Source: CAMDBL01 sp964498125 (GTDB lineage: Bacteria; Pseudomonadota; Alphaproteobacteria; Rhizobiales; Hyphomicrobiaceae). From it: a stretch of 19,707 nt of DNA. The stretch spans positions 1 to 19,707 of the forward strand of contig CAZCGE010000010.1 of NCBI GenBank assembly GCA_964498125.1. The letters run 5' to 3'. Of this stretch, positions 1 to 6,885 are shown piece by piece. Position 1 is the stretch's first letter. Every line of letters starts with the position of its first letter. Position numbers and translations under genes: made by a program. A model generated the notes under the pieces. The model was given only the letters and a program-made list of their open reading frames with translations. It did not search any database and had not been told where the DNA came from.

Positions 1-138
1 GACTGTTCGCACTCGACGCAGCCTGGCAATCAGCGAGACAGTCCCGATGAGGAAACCACCGACTGGAGAGCCGTGTGCGGGAAAACCGCCTGCACGGTTC
101 GGAGGGCGGGGTGGGTGAAAGCCCATCCCGACCCCTAT
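1..138 (+). mobile_element. 3' end of a group II intron (5' part outside window)
   Basis: The first 138 bases look like the tail of a bacterial group II intron. A 33-nt domain V-like hairpin (68-100) is followed by a domain VI-like stem with a bulged A at 131. The predicted intron end at AT 137-138 lies seven bases after that A, the usual geometry. Directly after it a recombinase reading frame resumes in phase (CCA CGA CGG CAT TCG...), so the intron appears inserted in that gene. Bases 1-67 are probably the stretch between the intron-encoded reverse transcriptase and domain V, but no RT coding sequence is visible. Intron class and activity cannot be judged. Confidence 0.8.
68..138 (+). ncRNA. 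Group II intron domains V and VI
   Basis: Domain V: the arms GAGCCGTG (68-75) and CACGGTTC (93-100) pair over eight positions with one G-U, and contain the AGC catalytic triad. A distal stem GCGG/CCGC closes a GAAAA loop. Domain VI follows as a G-rich arm (about 103-115), a GAAA loop and a C-rich arm with an unpaired A at 131, the likely lariat branch point. Confidence 0.8.
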
Positions 139-339
139 CCACGACGGCATTCGTTTGCGACGCATCTGCTGGAGCAGTACATCGACGTCCGCGTGATCCA
201 GGTGCTGCTGGGGCACGCGAAGCTGGACACGACCGCCCGCTACACGCAGGTCGCCACCAACATCATCCGCCAGGTGATGAGCCCACTCGATCGATTGACG
301 CCGTTGGTGCCCAAGCCGAAGAACGGACCGCCGGCATAA
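139..339 (+). pseudogene. C-terminal exon of a tyrosine recombinase (IS91-element type)
   Basis: About 66 codons from the intron boundary to TAA. The box II motif RHSFATHLLE opens the fragment, followed by LLGHAKLDTTARY, which carries the LGH motif and the probable nucleophile Tyr, then a tail with SPLDRL. This matches the C-terminal catalytic half of the phage-integrase-like recombinase that often precedes the transposase in IS91-family elements. The N-terminal half lies upstream of the intron and outside the window. The reading frame is intact from the intron end, so the gene could work only if the intron splices. The adjacent transposase is truncated, so the element is probably dead. Confidence 0.75.
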
Positions 340-351
340 CCGACGGCGATC

Positions 352-399
352 GTGGCTCGACCAGCTCTGGAGGTCGCGGACATCTTCCGCGACCGTCAT
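352..399 (+). pseudogene. 5' stub of an IS91-family transposase
   Basis: A GTG at 352, 12 bases after the recombinase stop, begins MARPALEVADIFRDRH, which I recognise as the N-terminus of IS91/IS801-type transposases. The match breaks off after 16 codons at about 399, and nothing of the zinc-finger or catalytic Tyr region follows. The gene order, recombinase then transposase, is that of many proteobacterial IS91 elements. The break coincides with a perfect 6-bp inverted repeat CATGTC-GGA-GACATG (397-411), beyond which opposite-strand recombinase sequence starts. Recognition is from memory of the family. Confidence 0.6.
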
Positions 400-423
400 G
401 TCGGAGACATGCCTCGGGCATGG

Positions 424-783
424 GCCAGCCTTCCTGCCGGTCAGCCTCAGGTATTCGTCGATCGCCAGCCGCGTTTGGTCCGTCAACTCGAACCTCACCG
501 GTCTGCCCGTTTTCTTCTAGCGCACTGTCGCGCGATCGAGCGTATAGCCACTCGGCGCCACATCATCGACACGGACCGCGACAACGTCACATCCACATAG
601 CTTGCTGTCGATCGCCAAGTTGAACAGCGCGAGATCCCGTTTACGGCCCTCGATCTGCAGCTTGGTTCTGATCGACCAAACATGGCTCGGTCGCAGCGGC
701 GGCTTGGCGCCGACGAGCTTGCCCTTATTCCACGGTTGGCGGCGCGCGGGCTTCTCGGCAGCAGATACCTGTTCGTCGTCCAT
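424..783 (-). pseudogene. Tyrosine recombinase/integrase, amber-interrupted and truncated
   Basis: The best start is ATG 781-783, with AAGGAG 8 nt upstream; the open frame to 912 ahead of it looks non-coding. The protein runs MDDEQVSAAEKPARR, then a core with GAKPPLRP, KRDLALFNLAIDSKL and GCDVV, typical of a short (about 200 aa) tyrosine recombinase family common in alphaproteobacteria. At 517-519 the frame hits TAG exactly where relatives read Gln (ATVR-Q-KKTGRPV), and the family-like sequence resumes in the same frame (KKTGRPVRFELTDQTR, LAIDEYLRLTGRKAG) to about 424. The catalytic C-terminal half with HxxR and Tyr is missing. This is therefore a double loss: a CAG to TAG change and a truncation at the junction with IS91 debris. 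Confidence 0.75.
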
Positions 784-1106
784 GGTCTGTCTCCTTGGTT
801 GAGAGACAGAGCAGCATGCGCCTGACAGCCCCAGGTATTTGACCGCAACCGGATGGCAGGTTTCGGCGAATATCTTCCATGCGATGGTTGCGACGCGACG
901 CGTTTGACCCACAATAGACAGTCAGCGAAGCGAGGTCGGTTGCTCGAATGGGGAGCAGGAGAGCCGACTTTCAGGGCCGATATCAGGGGCTGATATTAAG
1001 GGCTGGACAGTGCCGCGGCGCGAGCCATAGTGTTGGATGACGATCAGGGAATTCGCGACGCCGTCTTGTGATGCGCGGCCCGCGCCAACGTCGCAGGGGT
1101 GCCGCC
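784..1106. other. Intergenic region between recombinase remnant and eboA
   Basis: No gene is supported. The recombinase Shine-Dalgarno lies at the left edge. The one notable structure is the inverted repeat at 980-996, which sits ahead of eboA. No convincing -35/-10 pair for eboA was found by eye. Confidence 0.5.
980..996. repeat. Inverted repeat upstream of eboA
   Basis: ATATCAG-GGG-CTGATAT has perfect 7-bp arms and a 3-nt centre, ending 111 bases before the chosen eboA start. It is the only dyad of this quality in the gap and could be an operator or a small hairpin. There is no T-run, so it is not an intrinsic terminator. Confidence 0.35.
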
Positions 1107-1982
1107 ATGCCGTCTGCCGAGCGCACACCTCTCGAGCTGTTGAGCGCCTGGGTGATCGCACGTGCACCCGGCACTGCGGTTCGCTGGTTCGAAGACCAGT
1201 TAGCGCTGCTCAAATCCCGGCCCACCGACAAGGACATCTATCTGGCGCTCGGCTATGCCACACGTAAACTCGGTAAAATCGATCTCGACCTCGGGACCAG
1301 CGACCTCACGGAAGCCAGCGCGGCGAGGCGCGGCTGGAACCCGGCCGACTGGAGCATCGATCAGGCCGCCCGCGTCGCCTTTGTGCTGGCCAGCCACGAC
1401 GGCGACGGCGCCAAATTCAAGACGCGCCTGGAGCAGCTATTCAACACCGCCGACATCGGCGAGACGATCGCGTTTTATCGCGCCCTGCCGCTCTATCCCG
1501 ACGCCACGCTCCATGTGTCGCGCGCGCGCGAAGGCACGCGCAGCGCCATGCAGCCGATCTTCGAGGCGGTCGCCCATCGCAATCCCTATCCGCAAGAGCA
1601 GTTCGACGAGAACGCCTGGAACCACATGGTGCTGAAAGCGCTGTTCGTCGGCAGCCGGCTGGCGCCGATCTTTGGGCTCGACGAGCGCGCCAATCCGCGG
1701 CTGATGCGCATGCTCTGCGACTATGCCCACGAGCGCTGGGCGGCCAGCCGGCCGATCTCGCCGGAGCTGTGGCGCTGTGTCGGGCCGCACGCCGACGCGA
1801 GCGCCGTCCAGGACCTCGCCAGGGTCCTCAAGACGGGCGACGTGATGGAACGCAAAGCCGCCGCGCTGGCGTTATCGGCCGCCCGCGCACCCGGCGCCGA
1901 GCAGGCGCTGCGCGCCGTCCCGGATCTGCAGGCCGCGGCCAAGGCCGGACGCCTGACGTGGGCCGACATCGCCCACAACTGA
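1107..1982 (+). CDS. eboA: EboA-like protein
   Basis: Soluble 291-aa protein with no signal peptide or membrane segment, assigned to the EboA family. Features include RWFEDQLALLKS near the N-terminus, LALGYATRKLGK, an arginine-rich middle (EARRGW-like, AARRGWNP), ETIAFYRALPLYP and a central NAWNHMVLKALFVG stretch, the most conserved part of EboA proteins as I recall them. The mostly helical, alanine-rich C-terminus resembles HEAT-like repeats. Start: ATG 1107 has AGGGG 7 nt upstream, so it is preferred over the in-frame ATG at 1068. It sits 19 bases ahead of eboB, surely the same operon. The biochemical role of EboA is unknown. In cyanobacteria the ebo cluster is needed to move a scytonemin precursor to the periplasm. 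Confidence 0.85.
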   Translation: MPSAERTPLELLSAWVIARAPGTAVRWFEDQLALLKSRPTDKDIYLALGYATRKLGKIDLDLGTSDLTEASAARRGWNPADWSIDQAARVAFVLASHDGDGAKFKTRLEQLFNTADIGETIAFYRALPLYPDATLHVSRAREGTRSAMQPIFEAVAHRNPYPQEQFDENAWNHMVLKALFVGSRLAPIFGLDERANPRLMRMLCDYAHERWAASRPISPELWRCVGPHADASAVQDLARVLKTGDVMERKAAALALSAARAPGAEQALRAVPDLQAAAKAGRLTWADIAHN

Positions 1983-2001
1983 GACCCATCGGAGACACGT
2001 C

Positions 2002-2931
2002 ATGTTCCTCGACTCCCACACCCACATGGTCTCGCGCACCACCGACGACTACGAGCGCATGGCCGCGGCCGGTATCGTCGCCTGCATCGAGCCGTCGTTC
2101 TGGATGGGCCAGCCGCGCACCAATGTCGGCAGCTACATCGATTACCTGTCGCTGATCTGCGGCTTCGAGCGCTTTCGCGCCGGCCAGTTCGGCTTACGCC
2201 ACTACTGCACCGTCGGCCTCAACCCGAAGGAGGCCAACAACGAGGAGCTGGCCGAGGCGGTGATGCACATATTGCCGCGCTATGCCTTGAAGGAGGGCGT
2301 GGTCGCCATCGGCGAGCTCGGCTACGACGAGCAGACCGCGCTCGAGGACAAATACTATCGTGCGCAGCTGGAGCTGGCCAAGGAGCTGGCGCTGCCGGTG
2401 ATGATCCACACGCCGCATCGCGACAAGCACCAGGGCACGCTGCGCTCCATGGCGGTGGCTTTGGAGCACGGGCTCGATCCGAGCTTCGTCGTCATCGATC
2501 ACAACAACGAGGAGACGGTGCGCGACGTGCTCGACCGCGGGTTCTGGGCGGCGTTCTCGATCTACCCGTTCACCAAGATGGGCAACGAGCGCATGGTCGA
2601 GATCGTGCGCGCCTATGGCGCCGAGCGCATCTTCTGCGACAGCGCCTGCGACTGGGGCGTGTCCGATCCGCTCGCCGTGCCGAAGACGGCCGAGCTGATG
2701 CGGCGCGGCGGCATTTCCGAGGACCAGATCCGAAAGGTGACCTACGACAACCCGCTGGCCGCCTATGGCCAGAGCGGCCAGATCAAGGAGGAGGACTGGC
2801 TCAATCCGTCGCCGATCGACCAGCGCACGCTGTACATGGGCAACTCGGTGCTGCGCGGCGGGCAGACGCCGGTGATCGGCCACGCGCCAGCCGCCGTCAG
2901 CCAGGCTCTCGGCGATCTGAAGATCGTCTGA
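2002..2931 (+). CDS. eboB: EboB: TatD-like metal-dependent hydrolase
   Basis: 309-aa TIM-barrel hydrolase of the amidohydrolase/TatD superfamily. The metal ligands expected of the fold are visible: HTH at residues 6-8 (DSHTH), Glu105 in GELGYDE, His136 and His139 in MIHTPHRDKH, His167 in IDHNNEE, and Asp213 in FCDSACDWG. So it should bind two metals and hydrolyse a substrate that is not known. The C-terminal 60 residues (after NPLAAYGQSG) extend beyond ordinary TatD nucleases and include YMGNSVLRGGQ, a trait of the Ebo version. The start has GGAGA 7 nt upstream and follows eboA by 19 bases. It is the last gene of the left ebo half; the rest of the cluster resumes about 7 kb away. Confidence 0.88.
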   Translation: MFLDSHTHMVSRTTDDYERMAAAGIVACIEPSFWMGQPRTNVGSYIDYLSLICGFERFRAGQFGLRHYCTVGLNPKEANNEELAEAVMHILPRYALKEGVVAIGELGYDEQTALEDKYYRAQLELAKELALPVMIHTPHRDKHQGTLRSMAVALEHGLDPSFVVIDHNNEETVRDVLDRGFWAAFSIYPFTKMGNERMVEIVRAYGAERIFCDSACDWGVSDPLAVPKTAELMRRGGISEDQIRKVTYDNPLAAYGQSGQIKEEDWLNPSPIDQRTLYMGNSVLRGGQTPVIGHAPAAVSQALGDLKIV

Positions 2932-3298
2932 GCCAGCCCGCGCCGCCGCGCCAATCCCTGGTGACGGCGAGCGACGGCAGCTGCCGCTTGGAGCCGGACC
3001 GTAGGGGGAGGCCGGGTGGTGGGAGCCGAGGGGACCCTACCGAACCTGAAGATTCAAGCACTTAGCGCTCTCAAACCTATGCCTGTGCCCACACTGTCTT
3101 GTATAGCATTTCCTGCCCGACTCCCAAACCTTGCCCACGTGATGAGATACGTCTGACGCGCATCCGATCATGTCGAGCAGTTGGAAGACGTCGACCATCT
3201 GCCAAGATCAGGAGCGCCGGCGTCCTTGCCGAGAAAGCATTCGATGAATCCCACAACTGCAGGCATCTCCAGGCGCATTGAGTCGTATCGCCACGGCA
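2932..3298. other. Gene-free gap after eboB
   Basis: Nothing with coding character is visible. The gap contains one copy of an approximate direct repeat at 3017-3034. G+C falls to the right of about 3050, unlike the flanking genes, suggesting inserted or decayed DNA. No intrinsic terminator was seen behind eboB or behind the convergent oxidoreductase gene. Confidence 0.5.
3017..3034. repeat. Direct repeat copy 1 (left of oxidoreductase/TetR module)
   Basis: TGGTGGGAGCCGAGGGGA differs by one inserted G from the 17-mer at 5238-5254. The two copies have the same orientation and bracket the oxidoreductase-tetR pair. Confidence 0.45.
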
Positions 3299-4321
3299 TC
3301 AATCACTGATGACCGTCGTTCCCTGTGCGTGCCCCGTCGCCACGTGCCGCAGCGCTGCGGCGACCTCGCTCAGCACATAGCGCCGTTCAATCACCGGGGT
3401 CACCTTTCCGTCTTCGATCAGCTGCTTCAGGACCATCAGGTCGTCCCTGCGCGACTGCATCATGACGAAAGCGCCGTTCAGCATGACCTTGAGCATCCCG
3501 ACAACAGGGCCAATCCAGTTGCCGTCCGGCGAACCTGCGCAGGAGACGAACTTGCCCTTGGGCTTCAAGACGCGCTTGCAATCCGTGATCGAGCGGTTGC
3601 CGACCAGATCCAGCATGACGTCATGGCGTTGTCCGCTCCCGGCGAAGTCGTCCTTTGTGTAGTCGATGATGTGATCAGCCCCGATCGAGCGCAGCAGATC
3701 AACATGGCGCGTGCTGCAGACGGCCGTCACTTCGGCACCCAGGGCTTTGGCGATCTGGACGGCATAGGCTCCAACTCCACCCGAAGCACCATTGATCAGC
3801 ACACTCTGTCCCGGCTGGAGGTTTGCGACGTCGCGTAGCGCCTGGAGCGCGGTCATGCCAGAGGTTGGGACGGCGGCTGCCTGCTCATAGGTGAGGTTAG
3901 AAGGCTTCGGCGCCATCTTGTCCGCGGGTGCCGAGACGTATTCGGCGAAGGCACCGAATGGCACCTCACCGTAGACGTCGTCGCCGGGACGGAGCGCGGC
4001 GACGTTCCTACCGACCGTCTCGACACGGCCCGCCACATTCTGTCCTGGGATGTGATGCTTGGGGCGAAGAAGGCCGAATCCAACCAGGCGGAGGAGATAC
4101 GGCTTGCCGGTCATGAGGTGCACGTCGCCTTGGCAAACGGAGGCGGCATGGACGCGGACCACGACATCGTTGTCACCGATTGCCGGCATCTCGACCTCCT
4201 CGAGGGTGAGATCGTCCGGCGAGCCGTATTTGTTCAGCACCATCGCCCTCATGGTCTCAGCTCGAGCGGTTGCGATCGCGAGTGCATCAATGGACGCTGC
4301 ATTGCTGGGTACACCTGCCAT
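3299..4321 (-). CDS. Zinc-independent NAD(P)-dependent quinone oxidoreductase/alcohol dehydrogenase
   Basis: 340-aa medium-chain dehydrogenase/reductase. The N-terminal GroES-like domain carries PGQNVAGRVETVG and PGDDVYGEV (about 92-120). The Rossmann domain carries the nucleotide-binding motif NGASGGVG at about 177-184. No cluster of structural zinc cysteines is seen, so it belongs with quinone oxidoreductase/enoyl-reductase-like members that reduce quinones or enones with NAD(P)H. ATG 4321 has AAGGAG 7 nt upstream and is preferred to the internal Met24, although the first 23 residues are not typical of the family. It is divergent from the TetR gene at 4422, with two palindromes in the shared promoter, so it is almost certainly the regulated target. 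The physiological substrate is unknown. Confidence 0.88.
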   Translation of the reverse strand: MAGVPSNAASIDALAIATARAETMRAMVLNKYGSPDDLTLEEVEMPAIGDNDVVVRVHAASVCQGDVHLMTGKPYLLRLVGFGLLRPKHHIPGQNVAGRVETVGRNVAALRPGDDVYGEVPFGAFAEYVSAPADKMAPKPSNLTYEQAAAVPTSGMTALQALRDVANLQPGQSVLINGASGGVGAYAVQIAKALGAEVTAVCSTRHVDLLRSIGADHIIDYTKDDFAGSGQRHDVMLDLVGNRSITDCKRVLKPKGKFVSCAGSPDGNWIGPVVGMLKVMLNGAFVMMQSRRDDLMVLKQLIEDGKVTPVIERRYVLSEVAAALRHVATGHAQGTTVISD

Positions 4322-4345
4322 ATCGTCTCTCCTTGCGCTGGTTTT

Positions 4346-4362
4346 AACTTACAATGTAAGTT
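4346..4362. promoter_or_regulatory. TetR-type operator 1
   Basis: AACTTACA-A-TGTAAGTT is a perfect palindrome with 8-bp arms around one central base. It lies 24 bases upstream of the oxidoreductase start, where a bound repressor would block transcription. Confidence 0.75.
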
Positions 4363-4372
4363 TTCAAGACTG

Positions 4373-4402
4373 CACTTAGAGCTTACAGTGTAAGTTTGTC
4401 AA
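4373..4402 (-). promoter_or_regulatory. Candidate promoter of the oxidoreductase gene
   Basis: The complement of 4397-4402 reads TTGACA, a perfect -35 hexamer. Only a weak -10 (CTAAGT or TAAGTG) lies 17-18 bases downstream. The second operator lies between the two boxes, so repressor binding would exclude polymerase. Confidence 0.4.
4382..4394. promoter_or_regulatory. TetR-type operator 2
   Basis: CTTACA-G-TGTAAG is a perfect 6-bp-arm palindrome sharing the core TTACANTGTAA with operator 1. Their centres are 34 bp apart, and both lie in the 100-bp divergent gap. Confidence 0.75.
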
Positions 4403-4421
4403 GGGGAGACTGGACGACCAG

Positions 4422-5090
4422 ATGGCCAAGGAACCTGAACGAGGGGCCGCCGGACGCGCCCCACTGACCAGAGACGTCGTACTTGGCGCCGCCGTTCGTT
4501 TCGCCGACGAGCGTGGGATCGAGGCGCTTTCGATGCGCAAATTGGCCGAGACGCTCGGGGTCGAAGCCATGTCGCTCTACAATCACGTCGCCAACAAGGA
4601 CGATGTGCTCGACGGCATGGTCGAAATCGTTGTTGGCGAGATTGACGTGCCGGCCATCGGCGCGGACTGGAAGGCCGCCATGCGTCAGCGGGCGATATCC
4701 GCCTACGAGATGCTGCTGCGCCACCCGTGGGCCTCGATGCTGATGGTGTCGCGGATCAACGTGGGGCCAGCGATGCTGCGCTACATTGATGCGACGATTG
4801 GCTGCCTTCGCCAGGCAGGCTTCTCGTATGCGATGGCCGATCATGCGTGGAACGCCGTCGACAGTCACATCTACGGCTTCACGCTGCTCAAGCTGAACTT
4901 CCCGCTCGTCCCGTCGGAGTACGCGGAGGCCGCGAAGCATTTCCTCCCGAACCTGCCCGCCGATCGATACCCTTATATGCGTACCCTGACACTCGAGGTC
5001 ATCGATGGCAGCCACACGGGGCTTCACGATTTCGAGTTCGGGCTCGAGTTGATCCTCGATGGCCTGGAGCGGCTCAGAGACAGGTCTTGA
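4422..5090 (+). CDS. TetR/AcrR-family transcriptional repressor
   Basis: 222-aa regulator. The N-terminal helix-turn-helix spans about residues 17-58, with ALSMRKLAETLGVEAMSLYNHV containing the recognition helix, highly typical of TetR. The C-terminal half (about 80-215) resembles the TetR_C ligand domain (PRHPW-like LLRHPWASML, SHIYGFTL). Start ATG 4422 follows the weak purine run AAGGGGAG at a long spacing (13 nt). Divergent orientation and the shared TTACANTGTAA palindromes support autoregulation plus repression of the adjacent oxidoreductase. The inducer is unknown; by analogy with similar pairs it could be an electrophile, quinone or antibiotic-like compound. Confidence 0.9.
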   Translation: MAKEPERGAAGRAPLTRDVVLGAAVRFADERGIEALSMRKLAETLGVEAMSLYNHVANKDDVLDGMVEIVVGEIDVPAIGADWKAAMRQRAISAYEMLLRHPWASMLMVSRINVGPAMLRYIDATIGCLRQAGFSYAMADHAWNAVDSHIYGFTLLKLNFPLVPSEYAEAAKHFLPNLPADRYPYMRTLTLEVIDGSHTGLHDFEFGLELILDGLERLRDRS

Positions 5091-5237
5091 GGCCAGTCGC
5101 CGTCCGCTCGCTATGGGTTGAGTTCGACAACGGACAAGCCGGGAAGTCTGTCATTCACGATATCCCAACATGTGATTCTTAGGGTTGGGAGTACTTTGAT
5201 GAATATGCAGCAATATCAATAGCTTGAAGTGACATTC

Positions 5238-5254
5238 TGGTGGAGCCGAGGGGA
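5238..5254. repeat. Direct repeat copy 2; resembles a tRNA/tmRNA 3' end
   Basis: TGGTGGAGCCGAGGGGA. Its complement reads TCCCCTCGGCTCCACCA, which has the form of an acceptor stem plus CCA end. The T-loop consensus is imperfect just outside it and no tRNA body follows, so this is at most an attachment-site remnant. A near copy lies at 3017-3034. Confidence 0.45.
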
Positions 5255-5324
5255 TTGACAAGAAAAGCGGCACCCTTGCGAGCACCGCCGCCCGGTACGG
5301 GCTGCCAAGTCCACTCGGGAGTGC

Positions 5325-6422
5325 TCAGTATAGCACCACCGGGTTCCCCGGCGAGCCGGTGCCCCCGATGATCTTGAGTGGCGCCCAGATGAACGCGCCT
5401 TCGAGGACCCTGGCGTCGATCAGCGACTTGGTGTCGAGGTTCTCGAGGTTCCAGATGCCGCGACGGGTCTGCATCTCGGTGTGGCAGGGCACCGCGTAGT
5501 CGGTGCCTTGCTCGCCGGCAGGCTGCGCGTCGTTGGCCGAGGTGTCGCCCATCATCAGCGCGATGTCGCGCGAGGCCATGTACTCGCAGGCGCTGAGACC
5601 GAAGCCAGGCTCGCCCTGATTGAACAGGTCCCGAGCGGCCTTGCGCTGGTCGGAGTTCATCGACTTGTAGCGATCGTTGCTCCACGAGTTGCCTTGGCCG
5701 GTGTGCAGGGCGACGCAATCCCCGGGGCCGATCTCGGCGAGGCCCTGCGCCTTGACGATCGCCTGCACGTCGGCGGCGGTGACGATGCCCGGCTCGCCAG
5801 GCTGCTTCGGAATGGGCAGCATCTCCGCGGTGGCGGGGATCAGGCCCTGGGACTTGCGGTAGGCCACCGCGTCCAGGACAACCAGACGGCAGACGAAGCC
5901 CAGCTCGGCGACATGCTCGACGCCGTTGGGGCCCATGCCGACCGCGCGTCCGCCCGCGCCACGCTCGTAGGACTGCGGGAACAGGTTGCCGTTGTAGAAG
6001 AACATGCCCTTGGATGTATTCACCCCGATATGGCCTGGACCGTCGAACTGGGTGCCGATCTGCCCGATTTCGGTCGTGATATATTCGTCGTGATAAACGA
6101 GCGCATTCTTGCCGAACGGACCGCCTTGCGGAGTCCCCGGCAGAACCATCGACCACATCCGCGGACCAAAGGCAGGAATTTCGCGGTGATAGTACTTGCC
6201 GACCGTGATGGACTTGAACTGCTTGACGGTGTCGAGCGCGCGCTTGTGATGGGCCGGGTTCTTGGTATGGTTGGCGGAGCCGGCCCTGTCGGTCGCGCCC
6301 CACTTCGAGGGGGCCCAGTTCTCGGTGAAGGGCTTTTCGGCGGACGGGCCCGGAAGGGTCTGTGCGAATACGGAGCCGCTCAAGGCGACCACGATCGCGC
6401 TGGCGAAGATCGGAACTCTCAT
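5325..6422 (-). CDS. Exported cyclase-family hydrolase (kynurenine formamidase-like fold)
   Basis: 365 aa. The start ATG 6420-6422 has AGGAGG 7 nt upstream. Residues 1-20 form a signal peptide (MRVPIFASAIVVALSGSVFA, cleavage before Q21), so the enzyme is periplasmic. The cyclase signature normally HxGTHxDxPxH appears as IGTQFDGPGH at residues 122-131, keeping Asp127 and His131 but with Gln for the middle His, a variant I associate with a proteobacterial subfamily. GPGDCVALHTGQG and GLSACEYMASRDIALMMGDT are further family stretches. Known relatives hydrolyse amides or cyclic esters such as N-formylkynurenine. The substrate is unknown here. It stands alone on the minus strand inside the gap that divides the ebo genes, with no clear operon partner. 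Confidence 0.82.
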   Translation of the reverse strand: MRVPIFASAIVVALSGSVFAQTLPGPSAEKPFTENWAPSKWGATDRAGSANHTKNPAHHKRALDTVKQFKSITVGKYYHREIPAFGPRMWSMVLPGTPQGGPFGKNALVYHDEYITTEIGQIGTQFDGPGHIGVNTSKGMFFYNGNLFPQSYERGAGGRAVGMGPNGVEHVAELGFVCRLVVLDAVAYRKSQGLIPATAEMLPIPKQPGEPGIVTAADVQAIVKAQGLAEIGPGDCVALHTGQGNSWSNDRYKSMNSDQRKAARDLFNQGEPGFGLSACEYMASRDIALMMGDTSANDAQPAGEQGTDYAVPCHTEMQTRRGIWNLENLDTKSLIDARVLEGAFIWAPLKIIGGTGSPGNPVVLY

Positions 6423-6885
6423 GACTGACCTCCTCACTCGGGACTTGGGGTTGCTTGGGGATGCACATTCGCACATCGCAAGCGGCAGCACTAGCTGATG
6501 AGCGCGCAGCAGCGTCGTCGTCGTCGTCGTCCATCGAGTATGCTCACAGGTGGAATAACCGCTCTTACTCGAGCGAGGTCGCTCTGACCGATCACACCAT
6601 CGGCCCGGCCAACGCCTGGCTATATCACCGCCAACGTCCGCTGACGGATCATTGCTGCTGATGGCTGGATCGGGAGTGACGGCGAGTTCAGTGGCCCGGA
6701 GCTGACGACGTTGCCTGCCAGCACTTTGCCGTGGCAGATCCGTGCCTCTTGCGCCTCCAACTGCTCCCGCGCCGCTGTAACGATGCCCCTGCGCCTACAG
6801 CCGACGGCTGATCACCGGCGTTCGGTTCTACCTCCCGCCACGGCGACCGAGCCGCAGTGGCGGCTCCCACCAATCGGGATGCCAC
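6423..6885. other. Gene-free gap with a (CGT)6 microsatellite
   Basis: No coding region is supported on either strand. The only notable structure is an 18-base run of six CGT units at 6513-6530, which on the minus strand extends a spurious open frame encoding poly-Asp. The cyclase Shine-Dalgarno sits at the left edge. No terminator was recognised downstream of the membrane protein gene ending at 6886. Confidence 0.5.

Noticed and set aside
2194..2883. 229-codon minus-strand frame inside eboB
   Set aside because: Antisense shadow of a GC-rich gene; the sense strand encodes a recognisable TatD-like enzyme with all metal ligands.
3278..3838. Plus-strand frame opposite the oxidoreductase
   Set aside because: Shadow of the minus-strand gene, without start signal or family features.
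5238..5254. tRNA gene on the minus strand
   Set aside because: Only an acceptor-like 3' end is seen; there is no T-loop consensus, anticodon arm or D arm in the following bases.
5179..6534. Long minus-strand open frame starting with a run of Asp
   Set aside because: It is the shadow frame of the cyclase gene; the Asp run comes from the (CGT)6 repeat, and the product is Arg-rich with no family features.
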